From the NCBI RefSeq assembly GCF_016908875.1, contig NZ_JAFBES010000001.1:62001-126000 (forward strand): a stretch of DNA of 64,000 nucleotides. The letters are read 5' to 3'. The notes beneath the pieces were generated by a model that saw only the letters and a list, made by a program, of their open reading frames with translations, ran no database searches and was not told the origin of the DNA. A program made the position numbers and the translations under genes. This document shows, one piece after another, positions 38,636 through 52,061 of this stretch (its first letter is position 1; each line of letters starts with the position of its first letter). This DNA comes from Bacillus ectoiniformans. Its GTDB lineage: Bacteria > Bacillota > Bacilli > Bacillales > Domibacillaceae.

Positions 38636-41047
38636 CTACATCATTATGAAAGGATTCACATCTACTGCGACCTGTAAACTTTTGTCTTTATATTGTTTGG
38701 TGTAGTGTTCCGTCACTTTTTTTAATGCCTCATTTAATTTCGGTTCACGCTTGTATTTTATCAAACATTGGTAACGATATCTATTGTTGATCCGGGGGAT
38801 GGGCGAGGCAACCGGACCAAGGATGATGGCTTGGCTGGAAATTCGCGACCCGATAAACTGCGTGATTTTTTCTGTGACAGATGATGCAGTCATGACATCT
38901 TCATGGCTGACTGTCACTAGCGCCAAGTAATAAAAAGGGGGATAGTTCCCCATCTTCCTAATCATCATTTCCTGCTCGTAAAACTGGTCATAATTCTGCT
39001 TGCCGGCGAGCTGAATACTGTAATGTTCGGGAGTGTATGTCTGAATAACCACTTCACCTGAAAGTTCATGCCTTCCTGCTCTTCCGCTTACTTGCGTTAA
39101 TAATTGAAATGTTTTTTCTGATGAACGAAAGTCCGGAATGTGGAGCATTGTATCAGCACTCAGCACACCAACTAACGTGATGTTTGGAAAATCGAGCCCC
39201 TTGGCTATCATTTGGGTTCCAAGCAAAATGTCAGCTTTGCCTTCCTCAAATTGCCGCAATAACTTCTCATGAGAGCCTTTCCTGCTCGTTGTATCCACAT
39301 CCATCCGTACGACGCGGGCATGAGGAAGCAGCTTTCCTAATTCTTCTTCTACTTTTTGAGTGCCTGTGCCGAAATAACGGATATGTTCGCTTTGACATTC
39401 CGGGCAGATATTCGGCACCCGCTCTTCGTATCCGCAATAATGACACTTCATATGATGACTATGTCTATGATAGGTTAAGGAAATATCACAGTTCGGACAT
39501 CCTGCTACGTAACCGCAATCTCTGCACATGACAAACGAAGAATGGCCTCGGCGGTTTAGAAACAGAACCGTTTGTTCTCCTTTTGCTATCCGGTCTTCGA
39601 GTTTTTCAAACAGAGTTCTTGAGAACATGGAACGATTTCCTTCTCTCAATTCTTCCCTCATATCAATAATATTCACATCAGGAAGTGCTTGATCGTTCAT
39701 TCTCTTTGACAGGGTTAATAGCTGATAAACTCCTTTTTGCGCACGCGCAAAGCTCTCTAATGACGGTGTTGCACTCCCTAGAATAACAGGACATGAATAG
39801 TGGCTCGCCCGCTTAATCGCTGCTTCTCTCGCATGGTAGCGGGGATTTTCTTCTTGCTTATAGCTCGTTTCATGCTCTTCATCAATGATGATGATGCCAA
39901 GATTCTCAAATGGTGCAAACACTGCAGAGCGTGCTCCGACGACGACCTTTACTTCTTTGCGCTGGATCTTGCGCCATTCATCGTACTTTTCCCCGACAGA
40001 TAGCCCGCTGTGAAGAACAGCTACATCATCGCCAAAACGGCCTTTGAACCGATTGACCATTTGCGGAGTTAAAGCTATCTCAGGCACCAGCACAATGGCT
40101 TCTTTGCCTTTTTCGAGCACTCTTTGTATGGACTGCAAATAAATTTCGGTTTTCCCGCTTCCTGTCACACCGTAAAGCAAGAAGGTATCATGAGTGTTTT
40201 TATTAATTGTATTTATGATCGGCTCGATGGCCTTTGCTTGCTGATCGGTTAAATCGAGCGGCTTTGTCTGGCGAAAGTTTGCATGCTCGTAGGGATCTCT
40301 GTAGATTTCTTGCTGTTCTTCAAATAGAATTCCTTTGTCAGTCAATGTCTTGATGGTCGAATTGGACGCACCGGTAGCTTCCATTATCTCTTTTGCTGAG
40401 ATTGTTTCCTTCGTCTGTTCAGATATATAGGCCAGCACGAGCTTTTGTTTTTGAGCGTTCGCAGGAATCTCATTCGCTAAAGCAGTTAATTCTTTTTTAG
40501 CCCTTCTGCTTCCAATCATCCGCATCGTTTTTTTATTGCCTTTGCTCTTTACTTGGTAGACAAGTTCTACACGATCTGCTTTTACTTCTTGGCGAAAACG
40601 TGTCAGCATGCCAGCGGACTCCACTTCATCCCAGGCTATTTCCTTCCGTCCGCCGAATAGCTGAATCGTTTCTTGCTCGATTCCTTCACTGCTTTCTCTT
40701 AAACGGAACACTTTATCATACTTCGCTTTCATTGCTGCCGGAAGCATGACTTGATAGGCTGAAATTTTAAAGCAAAGTGTTGTTTCTGTCAGCCAATCCG
40801 CTAATTCCAGCAATTCAGGGTTTAAAACCGGCAATAAATCCATTGGTTCCACAATGGATTTAAGCTTTTTCACATCAGATGCCTGTTTCAGTTCCGTCAC
40901 AAAGCCTTGGATTTGTCTTGGGCCAAATGGAACAATCACTCTCATTCCAGGCTGAATGAGACCTGTCCATTTTTCTGGAATAAGGTAGTCAAACGCCCGG
41001 TCCGTCTGCATGGCAGCTACGTCGACAATCACGCTTGCTACTTGCAT
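38636..41047 (-). CDS. priA: Primosomal protein N' (replication restart helicase PriA)
   Basis: 3'-5' helicase that reloads the replisome at collapsed forks. The 803 residues have an N-terminal DNA-binding domain (VIVPFGPRQIQGFV), Walker A GVTGSGKTEIY, IIDEEHETSYKQ, SATPSLES, and an inserted zinc-binding region with paired cysteines (CRDCGYVAGCPNC, CHYCGY, CPEC), then QVSGRAGR. The ATG is at 41047 and overlaps coaBC by 10 bases. Confidence 0.98.
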   Translation of the reverse strand: MQVASVIVDVAAMQTDRAFDYLIPEKWTGLIQPGMRVIVPFGPRQIQGFVTELKQASDVKKLKSIVEPMDLLPVLNPELLELADWLTETTLCFKISAYQVMLPAAMKAKYDKVFRLRESSEGIEQETIQLFGGRKEIAWDEVESAGMLTRFRQEVKADRVELVYQVKSKGNKKTMRMIGSRRAKKELTALANEIPANAQKQKLVLAYISEQTKETISAKEIMEATGASNSTIKTLTDKGILFEEQQEIYRDPYEHANFRQTKPLDLTDQQAKAIEPIINTINKNTHDTFLLYGVTGSGKTEIYLQSIQRVLEKGKEAIVLVPEIALTPQMVNRFKGRFGDDVAVLHSGLSVGEKYDEWRKIQRKEVKVVVGARSAVFAPFENLGIIIIDEEHETSYKQEENPRYHAREAAIKRASHYSCPVILGSATPSLESFARAQKGVYQLLTLSKRMNDQALPDVNIIDMREELREGNRSMFSRTLFEKLEDRIAKGEQTVLFLNRRGHSSFVMCRDCGYVAGCPNCDISLTYHRHSHHMKCHYCGYEERVPNICPECQSEHIRYFGTGTQKVEEELGKLLPHARVVRMDVDTTSRKGSHEKLLRQFEEGKADILLGTQMIAKGLDFPNITLVGVLSADTMLHIPDFRSSEKTFQLLTQVSGRAGRHELSGEVVIQTYTPEHYSIQLAGKQNYDQFYEQEMMIRKMGNYPPFYYLALVTVSHEDVMTASSVTEKITQFIGSRISSQAIILGPVASPIPRINNRYRYQCLIKYKREPKLNEALKKVTEHYTKQYKDKSLQVAVDVNPFIMM

Positions 41048-42258
41048 GCTTCCTCATCCTTTTTTAACTCAGCTGCTGCTTCTATAAGGATTTCTTTAGC
41101 AGCCATTTTTTTCGTCATTAGATCCAGGTCTTTTTTCGATCCATCCTTCTTATAGATCGTAATAATGTTCGTATCACTGCCGAACCCCGCGCCTTCTGTT
41201 TTTACATTATTCGCTACAATCATATCGGCATTTTTTGTGACCAATTTTTTTCTTGCGTATTCTTCCACATTCGTCGTTTCAGCCGCAAACCCAATGAGCA
41301 TCTGATGCGTTTTCTGTTCACCGAGTGTCTTTAAAATGTCTTTTGTCCGTTCCATTTCAAGCGCTAAGCTGCCTTCTTGCTTTTTCATTTTATCAGCATG
41401 AATGGTTTTTGGTCTGTAATCAGCAACAGCTGCCGTTTTAATAACGATGTCTGCTTGATTAAAGGTTTCCATCACTGCCTGGTACATCTCTTCCGCGCTT
41501 TGCACATTCGTCACTTTCATTCCTGAAGGCGGGCCTATGTTGACTGGCCCGGAAATTAAATGAACTTCTGCTCCGAAATCTCTCGCGGCTTCAGCTAAGG
41601 CATAGCCCATCTTCCCCGTAGAGTGATTCGTCAAAAAGCGTACCGGGTCAACTGCTTCTCTCGTTGGGCCTGCTGTAATGACAATGCTCTTTCCCTTTAA
41701 GGGCTGTTCTTGCTGATTAGAAAAGAAGCTTTCCATTACAGCCATGATTTTCTCTGGCTCTTCCAACCGGCCTTTCCCCACATATCCGCACGCTAAATAT
41801 CCCTCGCTCGGTTCAACGAATTGATAGCCGAACGAAGCTAATGTGGCAATATTCTTTTTTACAGCCGGATGATCATACATATGGACGTTCATAGCTGGAG
41901 CAATCCAAACAGGGGCAGTCGCCGCTAATAATGTCGTAGAAATCATGTCGTCCGCTAAACCATTGGCCAATTTGCCGATGATGTTAGCCGTTGCTGGAGC
42001 GACGATAATTAAATCCGCCCAATCCGCTAAATCAATATGGGCAATGACGGCAGAGTCTTTTTCATCAAACGTGTCGGTATACACATCATGACGCGACAGC
42101 GCTTGAAATGTTAGGGGTGTGACAAACTCCTGGGCTGAATCTGACATCATCACCTTTACAGCAGCACCAGCCTGCGTAAGCTTGCTCGTCAAAGCTGCAG
42201 CCTTATATACAGCTATCCCACCCGTTACACAAAGTAATATTTTCTTGTCTTTTAACAC
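41038..42258 (-). CDS. coaBC: Bifunctional CoaBC (phosphopantothenoylcysteine synthetase/decarboxylase)
   Basis: Two consecutive steps of coenzyme A synthesis. I chose GTG at 42258 (MLKDKKILLCVTGGIA) with AAGGGG eight bases upstream, giving 406 residues, equal to B. subtilis; the first in-frame GTG at 42267 falls in that site. The N-terminal flavoprotein CoaC half has VTGGIAVYKAA, APAMNVHMYDHP and the catalytic cysteine in ACGYVGKGR. The CoaB half begins at GKSIVITAGPTREAVDPVR. It heads the operon that ends at rpe; I could not define its promoter. Confidence 0.97.
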   Translation of the reverse strand: MLKDKKILLCVTGGIAVYKAAALTSKLTQAGAAVKVMMSDSAQEFVTPLTFQALSRHDVYTDTFDEKDSAVIAHIDLADWADLIIVAPATANIIGKLANGLADDMISTTLLAATAPVWIAPAMNVHMYDHPAVKKNIATLASFGYQFVEPSEGYLACGYVGKGRLEEPEKIMAVMESFFSNQQEQPLKGKSIVITAGPTREAVDPVRFLTNHSTGKMGYALAEAARDFGAEVHLISGPVNIGPPSGMKVTNVQSAEEMYQAVMETFNQADIVIKTAAVADYRPKTIHADKMKKQEGSLALEMERTKDILKTLGEQKTHQMLIGFAAETTNVEEYARKKLVTKNADMIVANNVKTEGAGFGSDTNIITIYKKDGSKKDLDLMTKKMAAKEILIEAAAELKKDEEACK

Positions 42259-42311
42259 GGCCAACACCCCTTGTATTATAAAATGATCATTTGATTCAGT
42301 CTCATTTTCTT

Positions 42312-42343
42312 GTAAAAAAATAACAACCTTTTACAGGTTGTTA
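42312..42343 (-). terminator. Rho-independent terminator of rpoZ
   Basis: An 8-bp stem (42321-42328 with 42336-42343) and a seven-base loop are followed by seven T residues on the minus strand. It separates yicC-remA-gmk-rpoZ from coaBC. Confidence 0.85.
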
Positions 42344-42358
42344 TGCTCATGTCTCTAA

Positions 42359-42586
42359 TTATACTTCATCTGAATACGTTTCGTTACGGTCTTTCTCTTT
42401 CATCGTTAATTCATCCGCATAGATCTCTTCAAGTGCTTTGCCGACAAATTTGTGTGATTCATAAGAATCAAGCATTTTCGTCTGGCTGTTTTCTTGAAGA
42501 CTCCGTGCGCGCTTGGCCGCTACACTTACTAATGAATATTTAGAGTCAATTTTAGTTAATAGGTTATCAATTGATGGATATAACAT
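42359..42586 (-). CDS. rpoZ: RNA polymerase omega subunit
   Basis: Small RNA polymerase subunit that helps the beta' subunit fold. I chose ATG at 42586 ([17 protein letters not shown]), giving 75 residues; the longer frame lies in gmk. Conserved [16 protein letters not shown] and [11 protein letters not shown] blocks are present. The C-terminal tail is a few residues longer than in B. subtilis. It starts one base after the gmk stop. Confidence 0.96.
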   Translation of the reverse strand: MLYPSIDNLLTKIDSKYSLVSVAAKRARSLQENSQTKMLDSYESHKFVGKALEEIYADELTMKEKDRNETYSDEV

Positions 42587-42587
42587 C

Positions 42588-43474
<887 letters not shown>

Positions 43475-43515
43475 AAGGCCCTCCCAATAACGAGCTGTAT
43501 TCAAACAGATCTTGC

Positions 43516-44391
43516 TTATTCAATATTTTGGACTTGTTCCCGCATTTTTTCGAGACATGTTTTTAATTCAACCACACCGGAAGCGATCGCTGAATCATTG
43601 GCTTTTGATCCGATGGTATTCACTTCCCGGTTCATTTCCTGAATCATGAAATCCAGCTTTCGGCCGATCGGTTCGCCAGCCTCTAATGTTTGGCGAAATT
43701 GCTGAAGATGGCTTTCAAGCCTGATGCATTCTTCGTGAATATCCGCTTTATCAGCAAACACAGCTACTTCTGTTAATAGGCGGGATTCATCAAATGAACT
43801 TGCTGACAGTTCTTGCATGCGCCGCTTAAGGCGATCGCTGTAAGACTGTACAACCAGCGGCGCTAAGTCTTTAATCGCTGTTAATTTTTCTTTGAACTTT
43901 TGCAAGAGGACAAGTAAATCCTTCTTCAATTCATCGCCTTCTGCTCTGCGCATAGCTACAAGCCGCTGAACCGCTTCAGTTACTGCTTGCAGTACGAGCT
44001 GCTCTAATTCCTCATTTTCTTCTTCGCTTTCTTCGACAGAAATAAGGTCAGAACGCTGGAGCAGATCTCTCAATTCTACGTGTCCGGCAAGCTGAAATTT
44101 ATCTGACAGCTGTTCCATCAAATGAACATAGTCTTCGACCAGTTTCCAGTCCACCTGCAGTTCCCGGTGGACAAGGCCGTCTCCTTCTATTGTGATGAAT
44201 AATTCAAGCCGACCTCGTTGTATGTATTGTGCCAGTTCTTTTTTGATTTTATCTTCAATTTTTAATAATTGTCTGGGCATTCTTATATGAAATTCGCTAA
44301 ATCGGTGATTCACCGACTTCATTTCTGCCGTCACGGCATGTTCGGCTGACTTTACTTTACTCCTGCCAAAGCCTGTCATACTTACTACCAT
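43516..44391 (-). CDS. yloC: YicC-family endoribonuclease (YloC)
   Basis: YicC/YloC proteins are metal-dependent endoribonucleases implicated in small RNA decay. The 291 residues begin [12 protein letters not shown] with the family signature [14 protein letters not shown]. The C-terminal DUF1732 part has [41 protein letters not shown]. The middle is mainly helical. The start ATG at 44391 has no strong ribosome site (GGGAAGTG about 10 bases up). It lies 41 bases upstream of remA and just after the calcium ATPase terminator. Confidence 0.92.
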   Translation of the reverse strand: MVVSMTGFGRSKVKSAEHAVTAEMKSVNHRFSEFHIRMPRQLLKIEDKIKKELAQYIQRGRLELFITIEGDGLVHRELQVDWKLVEDYVHLMEQLSDKFQLAGHVELRDLLQRSDLISVEESEEENEELEQLVLQAVTEAVQRLVAMRRAEGDELKKDLLVLLQKFKEKLTAIKDLAPLVVQSYSDRLKRRMQELSASSFDESRLLTEVAVFADKADIHEECIRLESHLQQFRQTLEAGEPIGRKLDFMIQEMNREVNTIGSKANDSAIASGVVELKTCLEKMREQVQNIE

Positions 44392-44411
44392 CAGCCATTC
44401 ACTTCCCTATA

Positions 44412-44452
44412 ACAAAAATAAAAGGCAATAGAGAGTCACTCTACTACCTTTT
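44412..44452 (-). terminator. Rho-independent terminator of the calcium ATPase gene
   Basis: A 14-bp stem with two G-T pairs (44420-44433 with 44439-44452) and a five-base loop is followed by ATTTTTG on the minus strand. Confidence 0.85.
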
Positions 44453-44467
44453 GCATTATACCATAAT

Positions 44468-47143
44468 TTATTTTCTATTACTTGCAAAAAATGAGCCAGC
44501 CAGTAAAAATGTTGGAATAGCTCCCATTCCGATCACGAGCATCCACTCTCTAGGCACGAGCGGTACCGTGTGGAAAATTGGCTGAAGAGCTGGAATATAA
44601 ATGACCCCGACCATTAACACAAATGAGGAAATGACCGCGGCAATTAAATAGAGATTGCCAAACGGATTACGTGCCAGCACCGAACGTTCACTGCGGCAGT
44701 CAAATACATGAATCAGCTGAGCTGTAACCAATGTGGCAAATGCGACAGTCTGTGCATAAGCCAAATCACCAGGGTGCTGCTTGTAGCTGATGATGAATGC
44801 GATCAGTGTAACAATCCCGATCAAGAATCCCCGCGAAATGATTTTCCAGCCTAAACCTCTGGCAAACACCCCTTCTTTCGGGTGTCTCGGATTTCTTTTC
44901 ATGACATCGTCTTCTGCCTTATCCAAACCGAGGGCTAATGCCGGCAAACCGTCCGTAACTAAATTCACCCATAAAATTTGGATCGGAACGAGCGGAAGCG
45001 GAAGCGCGAGTATCATAGCAAATAGCATGACGAGAATTTCACCGACATTGGAAGCCATCAAATACCGGATGAACTTGCGAATGTTCTCGTAAATATTCCG
45101 TCCTTCCTCTACAGCTGATTTTATCGTTGTAAAATTATCATCAGCGAGTACTAATGAAGAAGCTTCTTTCGCTACATCTGTGCCGGTAATTCCCATGGCA
45201 ATTCCGATATCCGCTGCTTTGATCGCCGGTGCATCATTTACTCCGTCACCTGTCATTGCGACGATATGGCCGTTTTTCTGCAGTGCTCGGACAATTTTCA
45301 ATTTGTCCTCAGGTGTAACACGGGCATAGACGGTCGTTTTTTCTGCTGCTTTTTCAAATTCCTCATCAGACATTTGAGCCAGCGCCTGGCCATCAAGAAT
45401 AGCTCCGTCTTTTTTTAACAGGCCAAGCTGACTTGCAATCGCTTTAGCTGTCGCTGCATGGTCACCTGTGATCATGACGGTCTTGATGCCAGCTTCTCGG
45501 CATTCGGCTACAGCTTGTTTCACTTCTGGCCTTGGAGGATCGATCATTCCTTCCATGCCAATGAAAGTCAGTCCCTCTTCCATTGTCAGGTTCACAGTCT
45601 GGGAGGAAGTTAAAGGCTTAAATGCGACAGCAATAACCCGAAGTGCTTGGCTCGCCATAGACTGGATCGTATCTTTGGTGCGTTCTTTATATTCTTTTGA
45701 ATAGACCCGCTGCTTCTCGTCCCATAAAATATAATCACACTTCTCCATGACAATATCTGGCGCACCTTTTGTAATCGCAAACCGTTTCCCGTTTTTATCT
45801 TTCACGATCACCGTCATCATTTTTCTCTCGGAATCAAACGGAATTTCATCCTCAATCGTGTATTGAGAAAGTAAGCCTTCTTTATTTAACCCTGCTTTTA
45901 AAGCGGCAGTAAGCAATGCCCCTTCTGTTGGATCACCTTGAATAAAATACTCTTTTTCATTCTTTTTCAGCTCTGCATGATTGCATAGCATGCCGAACAT
46001 TAACAATTGATAGAGGCTTTTTTCAGCCGATGGTGCCACTTCTCGCTCGTTTTTTAAGAAATCACCATTCGGTTCATACCCTCGGCCTGTTACCTTCCAT
46101 GCATCTCCACCGGCCCAAATGTCAGTAACAGTCATCTGATTTTGAGTCATCGTTCCTGTTTTATCAGAACAGATCACCGTTGTGCACCCTAGTGTTTCTA
46201 CCGCGGCTAACTGCCGAACTACCGCCCTGCGCTTAATCATTCGCTGAACACCGAGCGATAATGCGACGGTCACAATAGCTGGCAGTCCCTCAGGAATGGC
46301 GGCTACCGCAAGCGAAACACCCGCAAGCAGCATCGTATAAAGATCATGCCCTTGAAAGACGCCTATGACGACAACTAGCATGGTTAAAAACAGAGCGGCT
46401 GCGATCAGTATTTTGCCCAGCTGCTCTAAACGCCTTTGCAGAGGGGTTTCTGTCTTGCCTGCTTGCTGAAGCATACTCGCGATATTTCCCATAGCGGTCT
46501 TCATGCCGATCGCCGTCACCACACCTACACCGCTGCCTCTTGTGACAAGCGTCCCCATAAACGCCATGTTCTTCATATCAGCAAGAGCTGGCCTCTCCTC
46601 TCTCGAAATACAGGAGACGGTTTTTTCTGATGGAACAGATTCCCCTGTCATGGCTGATTCCTCAATTTCAAGGTTAACCGTTTCAAGCAATCGTACATCC
46701 GCTCCTACACGGTCCCCGCTTGAGAATTTCAGCACATCACCAGGTACAATGTCTTTAGACGGAAGCTTGGTCCACTCGCCATCCCTCAGCACTAAGGCTT
46801 GTGGCGCCGATAATTCTTTCAGTGCCTGAAGCGACTTCTCCGCCTTTCTCTCTTGCATAAAACCTAGTAGCCCATTGATGACGATAATGGCCAAGATAGC
46901 GATAGAATCGATATACTCTCCCATCAATGCTGAGATGACCGTCGCCGCTATTAAAACCAATACCATGAAATCTTTAAACTGCCGAAAAAATATCCGCCAT
47001 GCAGATGGCAATTTCTCTTCACGCAGTTCATTAAAGCCTGTGTGCTGCTGCCTTTTTACGGCTTCTTCTGTCGTCAGCCCCTGCTGTACGCTGGTTTGAA
47101 GCTGACTCTCCACCTCTTCCTGTTTGAGCTGGTGAAAATTCAT
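44468..47143 (-). CDS. yloB: P-type Ca2+-transporting ATPase (SERCA-like, YloB)
   Basis: Membrane pump for calcium. I chose ATG at 47143 (MNFHQLKQEEVESQL) with GGAGGGAGTGAG upstream, giving 891 residues. It has the N-terminal cation-ATPase domain, TGES actuator motif, phosphorylation site SDKTGTMT, KGAPD nucleotide motif, MITGDH and TGDGVNDAP. Membrane helices include the PEGL element in AAIPEGLPAIV and a C-terminal bundle (LVPIQILWVNLVTDGLPALAL). The B. subtilis homologue is a calcium pump linked to spore heat resistance. It is divergent from rqcH across 134 bases. Confidence 0.96.
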   Translation of the reverse strand: MNFHQLKQEEVESQLQTSVQQGLTTEEAVKRQQHTGFNELREEKLPSAWRIFFRQFKDFMVLVLIAATVISALMGEYIDSIAILAIIVINGLLGFMQERKAEKSLQALKELSAPQALVLRDGEWTKLPSKDIVPGDVLKFSSGDRVGADVRLLETVNLEIEESAMTGESVPSEKTVSCISREERPALADMKNMAFMGTLVTRGSGVGVVTAIGMKTAMGNIASMLQQAGKTETPLQRRLEQLGKILIAAALFLTMLVVVIGVFQGHDLYTMLLAGVSLAVAAIPEGLPAIVTVALSLGVQRMIKRRAVVRQLAAVETLGCTTVICSDKTGTMTQNQMTVTDIWAGGDAWKVTGRGYEPNGDFLKNEREVAPSAEKSLYQLLMFGMLCNHAELKKNEKEYFIQGDPTEGALLTAALKAGLNKEGLLSQYTIEDEIPFDSERKMMTVIVKDKNGKRFAITKGAPDIVMEKCDYILWDEKQRVYSKEYKERTKDTIQSMASQALRVIAVAFKPLTSSQTVNLTMEEGLTFIGMEGMIDPPRPEVKQAVAECREAGIKTVMITGDHAATAKAIASQLGLLKKDGAILDGQALAQMSDEEFEKAAEKTTVYARVTPEDKLKIVRALQKNGHIVAMTGDGVNDAPAIKAADIGIAMGITGTDVAKEASSLVLADDNFTTIKSAVEEGRNIYENIRKFIRYLMASNVGEILVMLFAMILALPLPLVPIQILWVNLVTDGLPALALGLDKAEDDVMKRNPRHPKEGVFARGLGWKIISRGFLIGIVTLIAFIISYKQHPGDLAYAQTVAFATLVTAQLIHVFDCRSERSVLARNPFGNLYLIAAVISSFVLMVGVIYIPALQPIFHTVPLVPREWMLVIGMGAIPTFLLAGSFFASNRK

Positions 47144-47277
47144 CTGCTCACTCCCTCCAAACAAACAAACTTGTCCTTCTCATAGCAAGATTATTCAGCG
47201 GCGAGCCAAAACATGTTATCATTTGAATAAGTTTTTTTATTTTAGGAAAATCCAATGCAGAGAAAAGGTGACGGCAT

Positions 47278-48990
47278 ATGTCATTTGACGGTTTATTTAC
47301 AAGAGCCATGACAAAGGAATTAACAGAACAATTAATCGGAGGGCGCGTCAATAAGATCCACCAGCCCTATAAAAATGAAACGGTTCTTATTATCCGTTCA
47401 CAAGGAAAGAATCATAAACTGCTTTTATCCGCCCACTCAAGCTATGCGAGAGTGCAGCTGACGAATGAAAGCTACGAAAACCCTCAAGAACCTCCGCTGT
47501 TTTGCTCGCTTATGCGAAAGCATTTAGAAGGAGCGATCTTAGAGAACATTCACCAGCACGGTCTGGATCGGCTGATCATCTTTGAGTTTAAAGGAAAAAA
47601 TGAAATTGGCGATATCGCCTATAAACAGCTGTTTGTAGAGGTAATGGGAAGGCACAGCAATATTATTTTAGTCGATAAGCAGAAAGGCACGATCATCGAC
47701 AGCATTAAGCATGTATCCGCTGTCGTCAACAGCTACAGGACTGTCCTGCCGGGATATGAATATGTTCTTCCTCCTGCTCAGGATAAAGCAAATCCTTTTG
47801 ACGCAGAGAGGGAAAGTCTTCTTCACAAAATTGATTTCAACAGCGGCAAAATGGAGAAACAGCTCGTCTCACAATTCGCAGGCTTCTCCCCTCTCATAGC
47901 GAAGGAGATCATTCATCAATGCGGATTAGTGACAAAAGAAACTTTGCCCGATGCTTTTTTCACAGTTGTTTCCCCGTTAAAAGAACATCAATATGAACCG
48001 GTTATTATAGAACAAGATCAGAAATCTTACTTTTATTTAACCAATCTCACTCACCTAAGCGGAGACCGAAAGACATTTTCGAATTTAAGCGAGATGCTTG
48101 ATCGGTTTTACTTCGGGAAAGCCGAACGGGACCGTGTGAAACAGCAAGCCAATGATCTTGAGCGTTTTATGAAAAACGAAAAAGAAAAAAATGAAACCAA
48201 GCTAAAGAAACTTCAAAAAACGCTTGCGGATGCTGAAAATGCCGATCGTTTCCAGCTGCAGGGTGAACTTCTCACCGCTTATTTGTATGAGGTTAAAAAA
48301 GGAATGACTGAGATCAGCGTTGTCAATTATTATGATGAAAATGGCGGAAATATCACCATTGCCCTTGACCCGCAGAAATCTCCTTCTGAAAATGCACAGA
48401 AGTATTTTTCAAAATATCAAAAGGCAAAAAATGCGGTGTTAGCTGTGAAAGAACAAATTGAAAAAACGAATGAGGAAATTCGTTACTTCGATAATCTTCT
48501 CCAGCAGATTGAATCGGCTTCGCCTCGTGACATTGAAGAGATTCGAGAAGAACTGTCAGAAGAAGGATATATGAAAGCAAGGACCCTCAAAAAGAAAAAG
48601 CAAGGAAGCAAGCAGCCCGAACTTGAAACGTATGTATCAAGCGATGGAACACTGATGTTTGTCGGAAAAAACAACAAGCAAAACGATTACTTAACGAATA
48701 AATTTGCCCGCCGGGATGAAATCTGGCTGCATACGAAGGATATCCCTGGTTCTCATGTGGTGATCAGGAGTGAAGAACCGTCAGAAACAACCATTCTAGA
48801 AGCCGCAAACCTTGCCGCTTTTTACAGCAAAGCGAAATCATCCGGTTCCGTTCCGGTAGACTACACGAAAGTACGTCATGTCAAAAAACCGAATGGAGCA
48901 AAACCCGGATTCGTGATTTATGATAATCAGCAAACGGTTTTTGTTACGCCTGATGCCGATTTGGTACTGAAGCTGAAGGAAAAGAAATAA
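47278..48990 (+). CDS. rqcH: Ribosome quality control protein RqcH (NFACT/NEMF family)
   Basis: Binds stalled 50S-peptidyl-tRNA complexes and adds C-terminal alanine tails, marking nascent chains for ClpXP. The 570 residues begin [15 protein letters not shown]. The NFACT-N domain (1-270) has RQR/DRL-type motifs seen here as [11 protein letters not shown], then helix-hairpin-helix, a coiled-coil arm (about 285-440) and the C-terminal NFACT-R domain with [16 protein letters not shown]. The ATG is at 47278 with AAAGGTGA. It was formerly annotated as a fibronectin-binding protein. It is the second plus-strand gene of the window. Confidence 0.97.
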   Translation: MSFDGLFTRAMTKELTEQLIGGRVNKIHQPYKNETVLIIRSQGKNHKLLLSAHSSYARVQLTNESYENPQEPPLFCSLMRKHLEGAILENIHQHGLDRLIIFEFKGKNEIGDIAYKQLFVEVMGRHSNIILVDKQKGTIIDSIKHVSAVVNSYRTVLPGYEYVLPPAQDKANPFDAERESLLHKIDFNSGKMEKQLVSQFAGFSPLIAKEIIHQCGLVTKETLPDAFFTVVSPLKEHQYEPVIIEQDQKSYFYLTNLTHLSGDRKTFSNLSEMLDRFYFGKAERDRVKQQANDLERFMKNEKEKNETKLKKLQKTLADAENADRFQLQGELLTAYLYEVKKGMTEISVVNYYDENGGNITIALDPQKSPSENAQKYFSKYQKAKNAVLAVKEQIEKTNEEIRYFDNLLQQIESASPRDIEEIREELSEEGYMKARTLKKKKQGSKQPELETYVSSDGTLMFVGKNNKQNDYLTNKFARRDEIWLHTKDIPGSHVVIRSEEPSETTILEAANLAAFYSKAKSSGSVPVDYTKVRHVKKPNGAKPGFVIYDNQQTVFVTPDADLVLKLKEKK

Positions 48991-48995
48991 AATAG

Positions 48996-49021
48996 AGCCG
49001 GCTGCCTCGGGACAGCCGGCT
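48996..49021. terminator. Bidirectional terminator between rqcH and pyrE
   Basis: A perfect 9-bp GC-rich stem (48996-49004 with 49013-49021) with an eight-base loop lies between convergent genes. The T-run is short on the plus strand and TATTTTATT on the minus strand. Confidence 0.75.
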
Positions 49022-49042
49022 TTGCTAGTTGATGAAAGAAGA

Positions 49043-49658
49043 TTATCCCCAGTTTTCAGGGCTTTCCTGCCACTTCTTAAGAGTTGCTATGTCGCTTTCT
49101 TCTACATAATTCATGTCTCTTGCAACTTCAATCAATGCAGAATAATCACTTAAGCTATAAGATGACACATCCGCCGCTTTTAATTTCTCTATGCCTGTTT
49201 TGAGTTCATATGTAAAAATAGAAACAATGCCAACTACTTCACAGCCTGCTTCCCGCAAAGCTTCCACCGCAGTAATTGCACTTCCGCCCGTAGAAATTAA
49301 ATCCTCCACTACAACTACTTTCGTACCAGGTACTGCTTTCCCTTCAATTTGATTGCCTTTTCCATGCGCTTTTGCTTTAGAGCGGACATAGCACATCGGC
49401 AATTCCATTAAATCACTGACCCATGCCGCATGAGGAATACCTGCAGTAGCTGTGCCAGCAATCAGCTCTGTTTCTGGGAAATGTTCTTCAATCAAGGACA
49501 CAAGGCCCTTTGCGATCGTCTTTCTCACCACCGGGTAAGAAAGTGTTAAACGGTTATCGCAATAAATCGGTGATTGAATACCTGAAGACCATGTAAAAGG
49601 ATCATTGGGCTGTAAAAATACAGCTTTAATTTCTAATAATTGTTTAGCAATTTCTTTA

Positions 49659-49666
<8 letters not shown>
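49043..49666 (-). CDS. pyrE: Orotate phosphoribosyltransferase
   Basis: Joins orotate to PRPP to make OMP. The 207 residues carry the PRPP-binding motif [17 protein letters not shown] and the phosphate-binding loop [11 protein letters not shown]. The ATG is at 49666 and overlaps pyrF by eight bases. It is the last gene of the pyr operon. It is a few residues shorter than B. subtilis PyrE at the C-terminus, within family range. Confidence 0.98.

Positions 49667-52057
<2,391 letters not shown>

Positions 52058-52061
<4 letters not shown>

Noticed and set aside
42275-42280. TATAAT upstream of coaBC as a -10 box
   Set aside because: It would place the transcript start within the ribosome-binding site and there is no acceptable -35 at 16-18 bases.
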